Shown piece after piece: positions 1 to 7,890 of a stretch of DNA of 64,000 bases. Within the stretch, counting starts at the first letter, position 1. Each line of letters opens with the position of its first letter. Position numbers and translations under genes: made by a program. The notes beneath the pieces were generated by a model. The model saw only the letters and a list, made by a program, of their open reading frames with translations, ran no database searches and was not told the DNA's origin. The stretch spans positions 1 through 64,000 of the forward strand of contig NZ_JAZDCH010000027.1 in the NCBI RefSeq assembly GCF_036311905.1, given 5' to 3'. Source of the stretch: Brachybacterium sp036311905 (GTDB lineage: Bacteria; Actinomycetota; Actinomycetes; Actinomycetales; Dermabacteraceae).

Positions 1-92
1 TCGTGGGAAGGAGCCCGTCAAGGAAACCCTCCCCCCCCACACCCCGCTACCAATAACCCGAAAAGCGGGCGCGGGACGGGCAGGCCCGGCCG

Positions 93-1109
93 TCAGCGTC
101 CGGTGCCGTCGACGGCGAACTCGTCGATGCGGGCCAGCTCCTCCGAGGTGAAGGAGAGGTTGTCGAGAGTCTGGATGTTCTGCTCGAGCTGATGCACTGA
201 GGAGGCGCCCACGAGGGCGGTCGCGACCTGCGGGTGGCGCAGGGCCCAGGCAAGGGCGAGCTGGGCGAGGCTCTGCCCGCGCTGGTGCGCGATCTCGGAG
301 AGGCCCCGCACACGCGCCTGGTAATCGGGGTCCTTGACCTGGCGCTCGCTGAGGGAGCCGGAGGAGCCGCCGGCCCGCGATCCCTGCGGCACCCCGGACA
401 TGTAGCGGTTGGTGAGCAGGCCCTGCTGCAGCGGCGAGAACACCGCGAGCCCCACACCCAGATCCTCGACCGTCTCGAGCAGGCCGTTCTCCACGTGCCG
501 GTTGAACATCGAGTAGGAGGGCTGGTGGAGCAGCAGCGGAGTGCCCATCTCGCCGAGCAGCCGGGCGGCCTCGCGGGTCCGCTCGGGGGAGTAGTTGGAC
601 ACGCCCACGTACAGCGCGCGCCCGCTGACGACGGCCTGGTGCAGCGCCCCCATCGTCTCCTCGAGCGGGGTCTCCGGGTCCTCGCGGTGGTGGTAGAAGA
701 CGTCCACGTAGTCCAGACCCATCCGCTCGAGGGACTGGTCGAGCGAGCTCAGCAGGTACTTGCGCGAGCCGCCGTCCCCGTAGGGACCCTCCCACATGCG
801 GTAGCCCGCCTTCGTGGAGACGACCAGCTGGTCGCGGTGACGGGAGAAGTCCTGGGCGAGGATGCGCCCGACGTGCGTCTCGGCGCTGCCCGGGGGCGGA
901 CCGTAGTTGTTGGCGAGGTCCAGGTGGGTGATGCCGAGGTCGACGGCGCGACGCACGATATCGCGGAGGGTGCGCGGATCGCGGTCCTCGCCGAAGTTCT
1001 GCCACAGGCCGAGGGAGATCGGGGACAGGCGCAGGCCGGAGCGGCCCGCGCGACGATAGGGGGTGTGCTCGTGCCGGTACTGGGCGGGGACGTAGGCCTC
1101 GTTGCTCAT
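93..1109 (-). CDS. Aldo/keto reductase (YghZ / L-glyceraldehyde-3-phosphate reductase type)
   Basis: A 338-residue NAD(P)H-dependent aldo/keto reductase, predicted cytosolic, that reduces small aldehydes. The catalytic tetrad is visible as Asp64, Tyr69, Lys100 and His140. The NYGPPPGSAE segment and overall length match the YghZ/AKR14-like group, whose members act on L-glyceraldehyde-3-phosphate and methylglyoxal; the true substrate here is inferred only. A longer reading from 1130 is possible, but on the minus strand a TATGCT box (1116-1121) sits 6 nt before the ATG at 1109. I therefore take 1109 as a leaderless start. The gene is the last of a run of minus-strand genes but appears to have this promoter of its own. 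Confidence 0.9.
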   Translation of the reverse strand: MSNEAYVPAQYRHEHTPYRRAGRSGLRLSPISLGLWQNFGEDRDPRTLRDIVRRAVDLGITHLDLANNYGPPPGSAETHVGRILAQDFSRHRDQLVVSTKAGYRMWEGPYGDGGSRKYLLSSLDQSLERMGLDYVDVFYHHREDPETPLEETMGALHQAVVSGRALYVGVSNYSPERTREAARLLGEMGTPLLLHQPSYSMFNRHVENGLLETVEDLGVGLAVFSPLQQGLLTNRYMSGVPQGSRAGGSSGSLSERQVKDPDYQARVRGLSEIAHQRGQSLAQLALAWALRHPQVATALVGASSVHQLEQNIQTLDNLSFTSEELARIDEFAVDGTGR

Positions 1110-1115
1110 GCGTCC

Positions 1116-1121
1116 AGCATA
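1116..1121 (-). promoter_or_regulatory. Putative leaderless -10 box of the aldo/keto reductase gene
   Basis: TATGCT on the minus strand, 6 nt before the ATG at 1109. This matches the TANNNT-N6/7-start pattern seen before several other genes in the window. No convincing -35 is seen. Confidence 0.45.
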
Positions 1122-1158
1122 GAGGGCCATCGCAGGTCAGCGCGGGGACTGTCGTCCG

Positions 1159-1686
1159 TCAGAGGAGCGGGCGGACCATCACGCGCATGCCCAGTCCGGG
1201 CACCTTGAGGTCCGCGGCGTTCCCCGCGAAAGGCACCGGGCGGCCGACGTCGGCGAAGCCGCAGCGCGCGTACCAGGCGGCGAGCTCCGGCCGGGAGTCC
1301 AGGACGCGCAGGTCCAGGATCTCCAGCCCCTGCGCCGCGCGACGGCGGGCCTGCTCCTCGAGCAGCGCCCGGCCGATCCCGCCGCCCTGGACGTCGGGGT
1401 CCACGGCGAAGAGCCCCAGCTCCGCGCCCCGCCCGTCCTCGTGCAGGGCGGTGTAGCAGCAGCCCACCACGGCGCCGTCGCGCTCCGCGACCAGCAGCAG
1501 ATGGACCTGGTCGGTGATCGCCTCGCGGATCTCGTCGGCGTCGGCGCGGGCCCCGGCGACCAGATGCGCCTCGGTCGTCCAGCCGCCCTCGGCGCGGTAG
1601 GCGCGGTGCACGATGTCGAGAAGGATCCCGAGGTCCGCCGGGCCCGCCTCGCGCAGGGTCACCGCGCCGTGACGCGTCGGCGTCAC
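1159..1686 (-). CDS. GNAT family N-acetyltransferase
   Basis: A 175-residue single-domain GNAT enzyme, which would transfer an acetyl group from acetyl-CoA to an unknown amine. The acetyl-CoA pyrophosphate-binding loop is visible as QGGGIGRAL (residues 100-108), followed by the WYARCGF motif typical of GNAT strand 6/7. The GTG start overlaps the stop of the upstream phosphatase-like gene by 4 nt (GTGA), so the two are translationally coupled. It is probably the last gene of a three-gene unit that begins with another GNAT gene at 3276. The substrate cannot be read from sequence. Confidence 0.85.
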   Translation of the reverse strand: MTPTRHGAVTLREAGPADLGILLDIVHRAYRAEGGWTTEAHLVAGARADADEIREAITDQVHLLLVAERDGAVVGCCYTALHEDGRGAELGLFAVDPDVQGGGIGRALLEEQARRRAAQGLEILDLRVLDSRPELAAWYARCGFADVGRPVPFAGNAADLKVPGLGMRVMVRPLL

Positions 1687-2777
1687 AGGACGCCCGCCGT
1701 CCGCAGCCCCTCGAGCAGGCCGTGCCCGTCGGGCGCCTGCACGTCGGTCGGGGAGTCCGTGTCGTGGGAGCGGGCCGCGAGCGGACGCAGGGTGCCGTGG
1801 GCGAGCAGCTGCTCGGACTCGGTGAGCTGGCGGATGACGATCGCCTCGACGCTGTCGGGATGGTCCGCGGCGAACTGCGCGTAGATCGACGGGTCGTGCT
1901 GACCGTCATCGCCGATCAGCAGCCAGCGCACGCCGGGGAAGGACTCCGCGAGCTGGGCGAGGGAGCGGTGCTTGTGCTCCGGGCCGGAGCGGAAGAAGCC
2001 GGTGTTGGTGGGCCCCCAGTCGGTCAGCAGCAGCGGGCCGTCGGGGTACCCGTTCTTGTACAGGAAGCGCTTCAGCACCGGGAAGACGTTCCAGGCGCCG
2101 GTGGACAGATAGACCACGGGCAGCGCCGGATAGCGGTGGGCGAGCCGCTGGTACAGCATCGGCATCCCCGGGACGACCTGCCGGGAGGACTGGTGCACCA
2201 CGAAGGCGTTCCAGAAGGCGAGCAGCGGACGCGGCAGCCAGGTCACCATGACGGTGTCGTCGATGTCGCTGACCAGGCCGATCTTCGCGTCCGAGGGGAA
2301 GACCGACACCTCGGCCGTGACCTCGTTGCCGGGCACGGTCCACAGCACGGCCTGGTGGGTGCCGGGCTCGAGGCGTACCTCGAGGCGGGCATCGACGATC
2401 CCGGAGCGATCCGCCCGCACCGACACCTCGTGGTCGCCCAGGCGGATGTGCACCGTGCGATGCGGCGCGACCTGCCCCGCGAAGTTCCGCCAGCCCCGCA
2501 CCGCCATCGTGCGCATGTCATGCACGGGCTTGTCGTGGAAGTCCGCCGGGGTGCCGGGCGAGGCGTACAGCACCTTCGCCAGCACCCGCACCTGCTCGGT
2601 CGAGCCGTAGCCGTGGAAGGGCTGTAGGCGCAGGTCCCATCCGAGCCGGCGCAGCGCGGTGCCGACGGTGACGTTCTTGACGTCCTCGAGACGGGACGCC
2701 CAGTGCGGTCGATCGGAGGCGCCGCGCGCCGACAGGGCGCGCAGCAGCGCCCGGGGGGAGGGCGTGCGGGAGGTCAC
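1683..2777 (-). CDS. App1-like phosphatase (DUF2183 family)
   Basis: A 364-residue protein of the App1/DUF2183 family, haloacid-dehalogenase-like phosphatases named after yeast phosphatidate phosphatase App1. The catalytic DIDDT (residues 171-175) is preceded by GLVS, and a second conserved region contains LSTGAWN (about 225) and a GDDGQHDP motif (289-296), as in the family. The first 165 residues are the family's beta-rich accessory region. No signal peptide or membrane segment is visible. It sits between two GNAT genes, 13 nt after the upstream one and overlapping the downstream one by 4 nt. Lipid phosphatase activity is inferred from the family name; bacterial members are poorly characterised. 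Confidence 0.85.
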   Translation of the reverse strand: MTSRTPSPRALLRALSARGASDRPHWASRLEDVKNVTVGTALRRLGWDLRLQPFHGYGSTEQVRVLAKVLYASPGTPADFHDKPVHDMRTMAVRGWRNFAGQVAPHRTVHIRLGDHEVSVRADRSGIVDARLEVRLEPGTHQAVLWTVPGNEVTAEVSVFPSDAKIGLVSDIDDTVMVTWLPRPLLAFWNAFVVHQSSRQVVPGMPMLYQRLAHRYPALPVVYLSTGAWNVFPVLKRFLYKNGYPDGPLLLTDWGPTNTGFFRSGPEHKHRSLAQLAESFPGVRWLLIGDDGQHDPSIYAQFAADHPDSVEAIVIRQLTESEQLLAHGTLRPLAARSHDTDSPTDVQAPDGHGLLEGLRTAGVL

Positions 2778-2790
2778 GGGCGCGGGCCGG

Positions 2791-3276
2791 TCAGAGACCG
2801 CGCGCCATCTTCAGCCAGGCGCCGTCCTGGTCGTCCTCGACGATCTCCCAGCGATCGCCCGTGTCCTCGAAGCCGAGGGCGGTGTACAGCGACTGCGCGA
2901 CGGTGTTGGTCGGGCCGACGTACAGCGTCACCGTGTCGGCGCCGTCCTCCTTGGCCCAGCTGAACACGGCCTCGGCGAGGCGCTGCGCGAGGCCGCTCTT
3001 GCGGGAGCTCGGCGTGACCCACATGGCCTGCAGCTCGCGCTCGTTCTCAGGGGAGTCGCCCTCGTGGCGCACGGCCACGACCGCGAGCGGCTGCCCGTCG
3101 TCGACCGCGAGGAACCAGGCGGCGTCCTGCACGCGCTGGCGCCACACGGAATCCTCGTAGGTGGACTCCTTCTCCCAGCTCTGCCCGAAGGCGGCGGGGT
3201 CGGTGCTGAGCGAGCGGAGACGGATCTCGCGCACGAGCGACCAGTCGTCCTCCTGGGCGCGGATGATGTCGGCCAT
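2791..3276 (-). CDS. GNAT family N-acetyltransferase
   Basis: A 161-residue GNAT acetyltransferase. The beta4/alpha3 acetyl-CoA loop reads SSRKSGLAQRLAEAVF near residues 95-110, followed by an NTVAQSLYTALGF segment, the usual C-terminal GNAT signature. The ATG at 3276 is preceded on the minus strand by AGGAGGA, a strong ribosome site, so I prefer it to an upstream in-frame ATG at 3309. It is the first gene of the unit with the App1-like and second GNAT genes. A TACAAT hexamer on the minus strand at 3386-3391 could be its -10. The substrate is unknown. Confidence 0.85.
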   Translation of the reverse strand: MADIIRAQEDDWSLVREIRLRSLSTDPAAFGQSWEKESTYEDSVWRQRVQDAAWFLAVDDGQPLAVVAVRHEGDSPENERELQAMWVTPSSRKSGLAQRLAEAVFSWAKEDGADTVTLYVGPTNTVAQSLYTALGFEDTGDRWEIVEDDQDGAWLKMARGL

Positions 3277-3433
3277 GGCTGTCCTCCTGAGCCGTCCTGG
3301 GATCGTCACGGGCGAGTGCCCTGGTGTTCATGCCGCGGCGCGTACGCCTCCGCGGCGCGACGGCGCCGGGTGCACGTTCCCCAGCATTGTAGGGGGCATC
3401 ACGATTCGGTGCTCGCCACGTCCCGGCGCTTGA

Positions 3434-3439
3434 CACAAT
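3434..3439 (+). promoter_or_regulatory. Putative leaderless -10 box of the LMW phosphatase gene
   Basis: CACAAT, 7 nt before the ATG at 3447. Its final AT plus the next G creates the upstream ATG at 3438, which is therefore probably not the start codon. Confidence 0.4.
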
Positions 3440-3446
3440 GGTGCGC

Positions 3447-3959
3447 ATGTCGAAGCTGCGAGTCCTCACCGTGTGCACCGGGAACGTGTGCCGCTCCCCG
3501 GCCGCGGCGGTCATGCTGCGCCAGGCGATCGCGGAGGCGGGTCTCGCGGACCGGGTCGAGGTCGGCTCGGCGGGCACCAGCTGGGAGGCCGAGGGCATGC
3601 CCATGGACGAGCGCACCGAGCTCTCCCTCGAACGCGCCGGCTACGCGCGGCCCTTCGAGCACACCGCGAGCACGATCCACCTGCACGCGCTCATCCAGTG
3701 GGACCTCGTGCTGCCCATGACCGCGGAGCACGCCCAGACGCTGCGGCGCATGGCCGAGCAGGCGCCGAGCGACGGGGCCGCGCCCGAGATCGTGATGTGG
3801 CGACGCTTCGACCCGAAGGCCCCGAAGGGCGCCCCCGAGACGGAAATCGCGGTGGAGGACCCCTGGTACGAGGGGCAGGCCGCCTTCGACCGCACGATCC
3901 GGCACATGCGGCGCAGTCTGCCGGGCATCATCGAGCATCTGCGGGAGCGGCTCGGCTGA
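3447..3959 (+). CDS. Low-molecular-weight protein-tyrosine phosphatase
   Basis: A 170-residue cytosolic phosphatase that hydrolyses phosphotyrosine. The P-loop CTGNVCRS has the nucleophile Cys10 and Arg16 (CX5R), and the general acid is Asp138 in VEDPWY. Length is close to the family's usual 150-165 residues, with a small insert before the DPWY loop. An upstream ATG (3438) would add three residues, but it falls inside a probable leaderless -10, so I choose 3447. No tyrosine-kinase partner gene is adjacent. In actinobacteria such enzymes are linked to polysaccharide export or arsenate reduction; nothing here favours either. Confidence 0.92.
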   Translation: MSKLRVLTVCTGNVCRSPAAAVMLRQAIAEAGLADRVEVGSAGTSWEAEGMPMDERTELSLERAGYARPFEHTASTIHLHALIQWDLVLPMTAEHAQTLRRMAEQAPSDGAAPEIVMWRRFDPKAPKGAPETEIAVEDPWYEGQAAFDRTIRHMRRSLPGIIEHLRERLG

Positions 3960-3980
3960 CGGTTGGGACGCGGGCGGGCG

Positions 3981-5123
3981 TCAGCCTTCGCGGCCGCGCG
4001 AGCGCAGGCTCGAGACCTGCCGGCCACGCCAGGTGGCGCCGATGAAGCCGGCGGCGGTGAGGAAGCCGATGCCCAGCGCGGCGATCAGCACCTGACGCAG
4101 GCGGCCGAACGGGGAGTTCGAGTTCTCGGTGAACGCGCCCAGCAGCTGCACGATCGGACCACCGCCCTGGTCGGTGGAGGCCGACGCCGAGGCCGGGGCC
4201 GCGGGATCCTCGTCCTGCACCACGACGATCTCCTCGGACTCCTCCGAGGTCTGGTCCGTCGCCCGGGCCGATCCGTCCCCGGAGGTGCTCGAGGGCGCCT
4301 CGACGGGGGGCGCGACGGACTGGTCCTCCGGCTCCGGCGAGTCCTCGGGCTGCTCCGCGGCGGGGGCGGCGTCGGACTCCGCCTCCTCCTCCGTCTCCGG
4401 GGGCGGCGAGGGCTGCAGCTCGGCATCCGGGTCGGTCGTCTCCGGCTCCTCTGTCACCGGATCCGTCTCCTGATCCGTCTCCGGAGCGGACGGCGTGGGC
4501 TCGTCCGTCGGCGTCGCGGTGGGCTCCTCGGTGGGAGCGGTAGTGTTCGGGGGAGTGCTCGTGGGCGTTTCCTCCGTGGGCTCCGCCGTCGGCTCCTCCG
4601 TGGGCGTCTCCTCGGTGGGCGTAGCCTCGGCCCCTTCCCCGTCGTCGGGGGGCGTCGCGGACTCCGAGGGGAGAAGCGTCTGGGGCGGGGTGGGACTGCT
4701 CGGGACGGACGGGGAGAGTTCCTCATCCGTCGTCGGGACCGGCTCCGACGTCTCGGCCGGCGTCGGCTCGGCGGTCTCCGTCGACGTCCCCTCCGTCGTC
4801 GTCTCGTCCGGCGTCGGCTCGGCGGTCTCCGTCGACGTTTCCTCCGGCGTCGGCTCGGCGGTCTCCGTCGACGTCCCCTCCGTCGTCGTATCGTCCGGCG
4901 TCGCCTCGGCCTCGGTCACGACCGCGCCCTCGTCGGCGCACTGGGCGGCCTCGCCCGAGCGCGCGGACTCGGGGGTGGGGTCGGAGCCGTCGTCGCAGGC
5001 GGCGGAGGTCGTCGGGCGATCGGGGCCGGAGCCCGGATCGGCGAGACCCGGGGCGGCCGCGGCGGGCACGGCGAGGACCAGGGCGGCGGATCCGGCGCAC
5101 AGGCGCGCGCGAAGTCCCTGCAT
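3981..5123 (-). CDS. Secreted, membrane-anchored Thr/Pro/Glu-rich stalk protein
   Basis: A 380-residue protein with an N-terminal Sec signal peptide (basic MQGLRAR, then a hydrophobic stretch to about residue 24). Next come a small region with two cysteines (43 and 62) and about 240 residues almost entirely Thr, Pro, Glu, Ser and Ala. A single membrane span (about 344-365) and a basic tail follow. Residues 78-124 hold near-identical TSTETAEPTP repeats. No LPXTG sorting motif is seen, so it is probably membrane-anchored, with the acidic stalk spanning the wall; Thr/Pro-rich stalks are often mannosylated in actinobacteria. The ATG at 5123 follows AAGGGGGG; a longer reading to 5195 lacks a signal peptide at its start. 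A TAATAT (minus strand, 5194-5199) may be its -10. Function unknown. Confidence 0.75.
   Translation of the reverse strand: MQGLRARLCAGSAALVLAVPAAAAPGLADPGSGPDRPTTSAACDDGSDPTPESARSGEAAQCADEGAVVTEAEATPDDTTTEGTSTETAEPTPEETSTETAEPTPDETTTEGTSTETAEPTPAETSEPVPTTDEELSPSVPSSPTPPQTLLPSESATPPDDGEGAEATPTEETPTEEPTAEPTEETPTSTPPNTTAPTEEPTATPTDEPTPSAPETDQETDPVTEEPETTDPDAELQPSPPPETEEEAESDAAPAAEQPEDSPEPEDQSVAPPVEAPSSTSGDGSARATDQTSEESEEIVVVQDEDPAAPASASASTDQGGGPIVQLLGAFTENSNSPFGRLRQVLIAALGIGFLTAAGFIGATWRGRQVSSLRSRGREG
4752..4892 (-). repeat. In-gene tandem repeat coding TSTETAEPTP units
   Basis: Three imperfect repeat units encode residues 78-124 of the stalk protein: two carry the longer DxTTTEGTSTETAEPTP form and one the short ETSTETAEPTP form. 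DNA identity between units is high, so length variation by slippage or recombination is plausible. Confidence 0.75.
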
Positions 5124-5304
5124 GGTGGATCCCCCCTTCCCTGATCGCAGATCTGAGCTGCGTGCGGCGATGTCCCGGTGGGCCCGACGGAGCATATTAC
5201 CGTACGGATCCTTTACCTCCGGTAAGCATCGTCCTCAGGAATCCCGAGGGGCGCAACCCCGATGTGGACGCCGCCACCCCGGTGTGAGGGAAGAGATCTT
5301 GACG

Positions 5305-5334
5305 CCCCCTTGACCGTTCCTTGACGCAAGGGGG
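5305..5334 (-). terminator. Hairpin after pgm
   Basis: Perfect 8-bp arms CCCCCTTG and CAAGGGGG with a 14-nt loop, starting 7 nt past the pgm stop. There is no U-tract, as is common in high-GC actinobacteria. It separates pgm from the stalk-protein gene. Confidence 0.5.
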
Positions 5335-5340
5335 TCCGCG

Positions 5341-6981
5341 TCACTCCGCGAGAACGCCGTCGACCAGCTCCTTCGCCGACTCCAGCACCTGGGCCACATG
5401 CTCCTCGCCGCGGAAGGACTCGGCGTAGATCTTGTAGATGTCCTCGGTGCCGGAGGGTCGGGCCGCGAACCAGGCCGACTCGGTGGAGACCTTGAGCCCG
5501 CCGATCGACCCGCCGGCGGGGGCCTCGGTGATCGCCGAGGTGATCGACTCGCCCGCGAGCTCGGTCGCGGTGACCTGCTCGGGGCTGAGTGCGGCAAGCT
5601 TCGCCTTCTGGGTGCGATCCGCGGGGGCGTCGATCCGGGAGTAGGCGCTCGCGCCGAAGCGCTCGACCAGCTCGCCGTGGAGCACGCTCGGGGAACGGCC
5701 CGTGACCGCGAGCATCTCCGAGGCGAGCAGGGCGAGGATGATGCCGTCCTTGTCGGTCGTCCACACCGAGCCGTCGCGGCGCAGGAAGGACGCGCCCGCG
5801 CTCTCCTCCCCGCCGAAGCCGACCGAGGAGTCGATCAGGCCCGGGACGAACCACTTGAAGCCGACCGGCACCTCGAAGAGCTCCCGGCCGAGCGACTCGG
5901 CGACCCGGTCGATCAGTCGCGAGGAGACCAGGGTCTTGCCGACCTTCGCGGCGGCGGGCCACTCGGGGCGGTTGCCGAACAGGTAGTGGATCGCGGTCGC
6001 CAGGTAGTGGTTGGGGTTCATCAGCCCGGCGTCCGGGGTGACGATGCCGTGGCGGTCCGAGTCCGCGTCGTTGCCGGTCGCGATGTCGTACTGATCGCGC
6101 TTCTCGAGCAGCGAGGCCATCGCCCACGGGCTCGAGCAGTCCATGCGGATCTTGCCGTCCTTGTCCAGGGTCATGAACGCCCACTGGGGGTCGACCTTGG
6201 GGTTGACGACGGTGAGGTCGAGGTCGTGCATCTCGCTGATCTCGGCCCAGTAGTCCACCGCCGCGCCGCCCAGCGGGTCCGCGCCGATCCGCACCCCGGC
6301 GCGGCGGATCGCGTCGAGGTCCACGACCGACGGCAGATCCTCGACATAGGTGTGCAGGTAGTCGTAGCGACCCGCCTCCTGGAGCGCCTTCTGGCGCCCC
6401 GCCCGTCGGACCTCGCGCAGGCCGCCGCGCAGCAGCGCGTTGGCGCGATCGGCGATCCAGCCCGTCGCGTCGGACCCGGCGGGGCCGCCGTGGGGCGGGT
6501 TGTACTTGAAGCCGCCGTCGCGCGGCGGGTTGTGGCTGGGGGTGACGACGACGCCGTCGGCCCGGCCCGGATCCTCCGCCGACCGCCCGCGGTTGTGGAC
6601 CAGGATCGCGTGGGAGACCGCGGGGGTGGGGGTGTAGCCGTCGCGGGCGTCGACCAGGACGGAGACCTCGTTGCCCGCGAGGACCTCGAGCGCCGTGTCG
6701 AAAGCCGGGCGGGAGAGGGCGTGGGTGTCGCGGCCGATGAACAGGGGCCCGCGGATGCCCTGCGCCGCCCGGTACTCCACGATCGCCTGCGTGGTCGCGG
6801 CGATGTGGTCCTCGGTGAAGCGGGTGTCGAGGGAGGAGCCGCGGTGCCCGGAGGTCCCGAAGGACACCGCCTGGTCCGGGTCGTCCGCATCGGGGTGGCG
6901 ATCGTAGTAGGCGTCGAGCAGGGCGTCGACGTCGACGAGATCCTCGGGAAGAGCCTTCTGTCCGGCGCGGGGGTGCATCAT
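5341..6981 (-). CDS. pgm: Alpha-D-glucose phosphate-specific phosphoglucomutase
   Basis: About 546 residues; interconverts glucose-1-phosphate and glucose-6-phosphate in the cytosol, linking glycolysis with glycogen, trehalose and nucleotide-sugar synthesis. The N-terminus HPRAGQKALPEDLVDVDAL closely resembles E. coli Pgm. The phosphoserine loop is TPSHNP (Ser149), the metal loop GNDADSDRHG, and the sugar-binding loop GEESAGAS; a late RPSGTED phosphate-binding motif is also present. Three near-adjacent starts exist (6987, 6981, 6978); the E. coli alignment and a GGATGGAG site favour 6981 or 6978. The gene stands alone. Functionally it fits with treS and 6-phosphogluconate dehydrogenase in this window. 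Confidence 0.96.
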   Translation of the reverse strand: MMHPRAGQKALPEDLVDVDALLDAYYDRHPDADDPDQAVSFGTSGHRGSSLDTRFTEDHIAATTQAIVEYRAAQGIRGPLFIGRDTHALSRPAFDTALEVLAGNEVSVLVDARDGYTPTPAVSHAILVHNRGRSAEDPGRADGVVVTPSHNPPRDGGFKYNPPHGGPAGSDATGWIADRANALLRGGLREVRRAGRQKALQEAGRYDYLHTYVEDLPSVVDLDAIRRAGVRIGADPLGGAAVDYWAEISEMHDLDLTVVNPKVDPQWAFMTLDKDGKIRMDCSSPWAMASLLEKRDQYDIATGNDADSDRHGIVTPDAGLMNPNHYLATAIHYLFGNRPEWPAAAKVGKTLVSSRLIDRVAESLGRELFEVPVGFKWFVPGLIDSSVGFGGEESAGASFLRRDGSVWTTDKDGIILALLASEMLAVTGRSPSVLHGELVERFGASAYSRIDAPADRTQKAKLAALSPEQVTATELAGESITSAITEAPAGGSIGGLKVSTESAWFAARPSGTEDIYKIYAESFRGEEHVAQVLESAKELVDGVLAE

Positions 6982-7072
6982 CACCACTCCATCCTCATTG
7001 GGGGTCGCAGCGCCACTGTAGGTCAGGAGCGGGGATCGCGACGCCGACGGGCCGGAGGACGGGACGCGCCGA

Positions 7073-7819
7073 TCAGCTGCGGCGGCTGCGCACCAGCAGG
7101 ACGATGCCGACGATGGTCAGCACCAGCCCGACGAGGCCCGCGACGACCCCGATGATCGGGCCCACGAGCATCGGCACCGCGACGCCGAAGACGCCGATGG
7201 GGCCGAGGTAGACGGCGCCCTCCGTGCCCGTGCAGCTGAGGGTCGCGGTGGTCTCCTCGACCGCGACCACGCCGAAGCGCTGCTCGTAGACGGTCCCGTC
7301 GGCGAGCTGGACCTCGCCCGAGGACGGGGCCTGCGAGATCGCCCCCGGGGTCGCGGACTCGGCCGTGCACTCCGCCGTCGCGACATCCGCCGCGGGCACG
7401 TAGACCATCACCATCTGGCCCGAGCCGAGCTCGACGTCCGTGCCGGAGGCCTCGATCGGGATCGGCTGGCCGCCGATGTCGTCGACCACGGCGCCGACGC
7501 CCCAGAGCAGCCCGCCGATCGTCGCGATCGGGGCGACCACCACGAGCAGCACCAGCCCGATGATCAGCGGCCACAGTCCGCGGCGACGGCGCGGGGCACC
7601 GGGTGCGGACGGGCCCGGCGCGGAGGCGGGCAGCGGGCCGGTCACCGGTCCGACGGCCGGGGTCCACCCGTCGGGGGCAGCGGGACCGGGGGTGCCGGAG
7701 GGCGCGGAGGCCGAGTGGAAGGACGGCGCGGAGGCCGACGGGCCGGGCTGCGCGGGGCCGGGCAGGCCGTAGGACGGCCGCCGGCGATCGTTCGGCGGCG
7801 TGGACTCGGCGTCGGACAT
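7073..7819 (-). CDS. Proline-rich two-span membrane protein, function unknown
   Basis: A 248-residue protein. The first ~90 residues are Pro/Ser/Ala/Gly-rich and probably cytoplasmic, a basic PRRRRG stop precedes a membrane span (about 93-120), an extracytoplasmic domain of ~90 residues contains two cysteines, and a second, longer hydrophobic segment ends in RSRRS. This layout is common among uncharacterised actinobacterial envelope proteins; I recognise no named domain. The ATG at 7819 follows GAAGGAGG. It lies 71 nt after the phosphate transporter gene on the same strand and could be co-transcribed. Confidence 0.75.
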   Translation of the reverse strand: MSDAESTPPNDRRRPSYGLPGPAQPGPSASAPSFHSASAPSGTPGPAAPDGWTPAVGPVTGPLPASAPGPSAPGAPRRRRGLWPLIIGLVLLVVVAPIATIGGLLWGVGAVVDDIGGQPIPIEASGTDVELGSGQMVMVYVPAADVATAECTAESATPGAISQAPSSGEVQLADGTVYEQRFGVVAVEETTATLSCTGTEGAVYLGPIGVFGVAVPMLVGPIIGVVAGLVGLVLTIVGIVLLVRSRRS

Positions 7820-7890
7820 CGGGCCTCCTTCGGGCAACGGGCGCGACCAGCCTACCGGCCGTCTCTGCAGCCCGCGCTCAGGCCGGGAGC

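Noticed and set aside
43..67. Hairpin CCCGCT/AGCGGG at the left edge
   Set aside because: Only 6 bp with a long loop, and the upstream context lies outside the window; it could be a terminator of the aldo/keto reductase gene but is not distinct enough to call.
3431..3436. TTGACA near 3430 as a -35 of the LMW phosphatase gene
   Set aside because: It is too close to the start (about 8-16 nt) to serve as -35 for that gene; the overlapping CACAAT in -10 position explains the site better.
3963..5144. Plus-strand 393-residue frame rich in Arg/Gly/Leu
   Set aside because: It is antisense to the stalk-protein repeats; its repeated GLRRR pattern simply mirrors the Thr/Pro/Glu codons. No ribosome site or family match.
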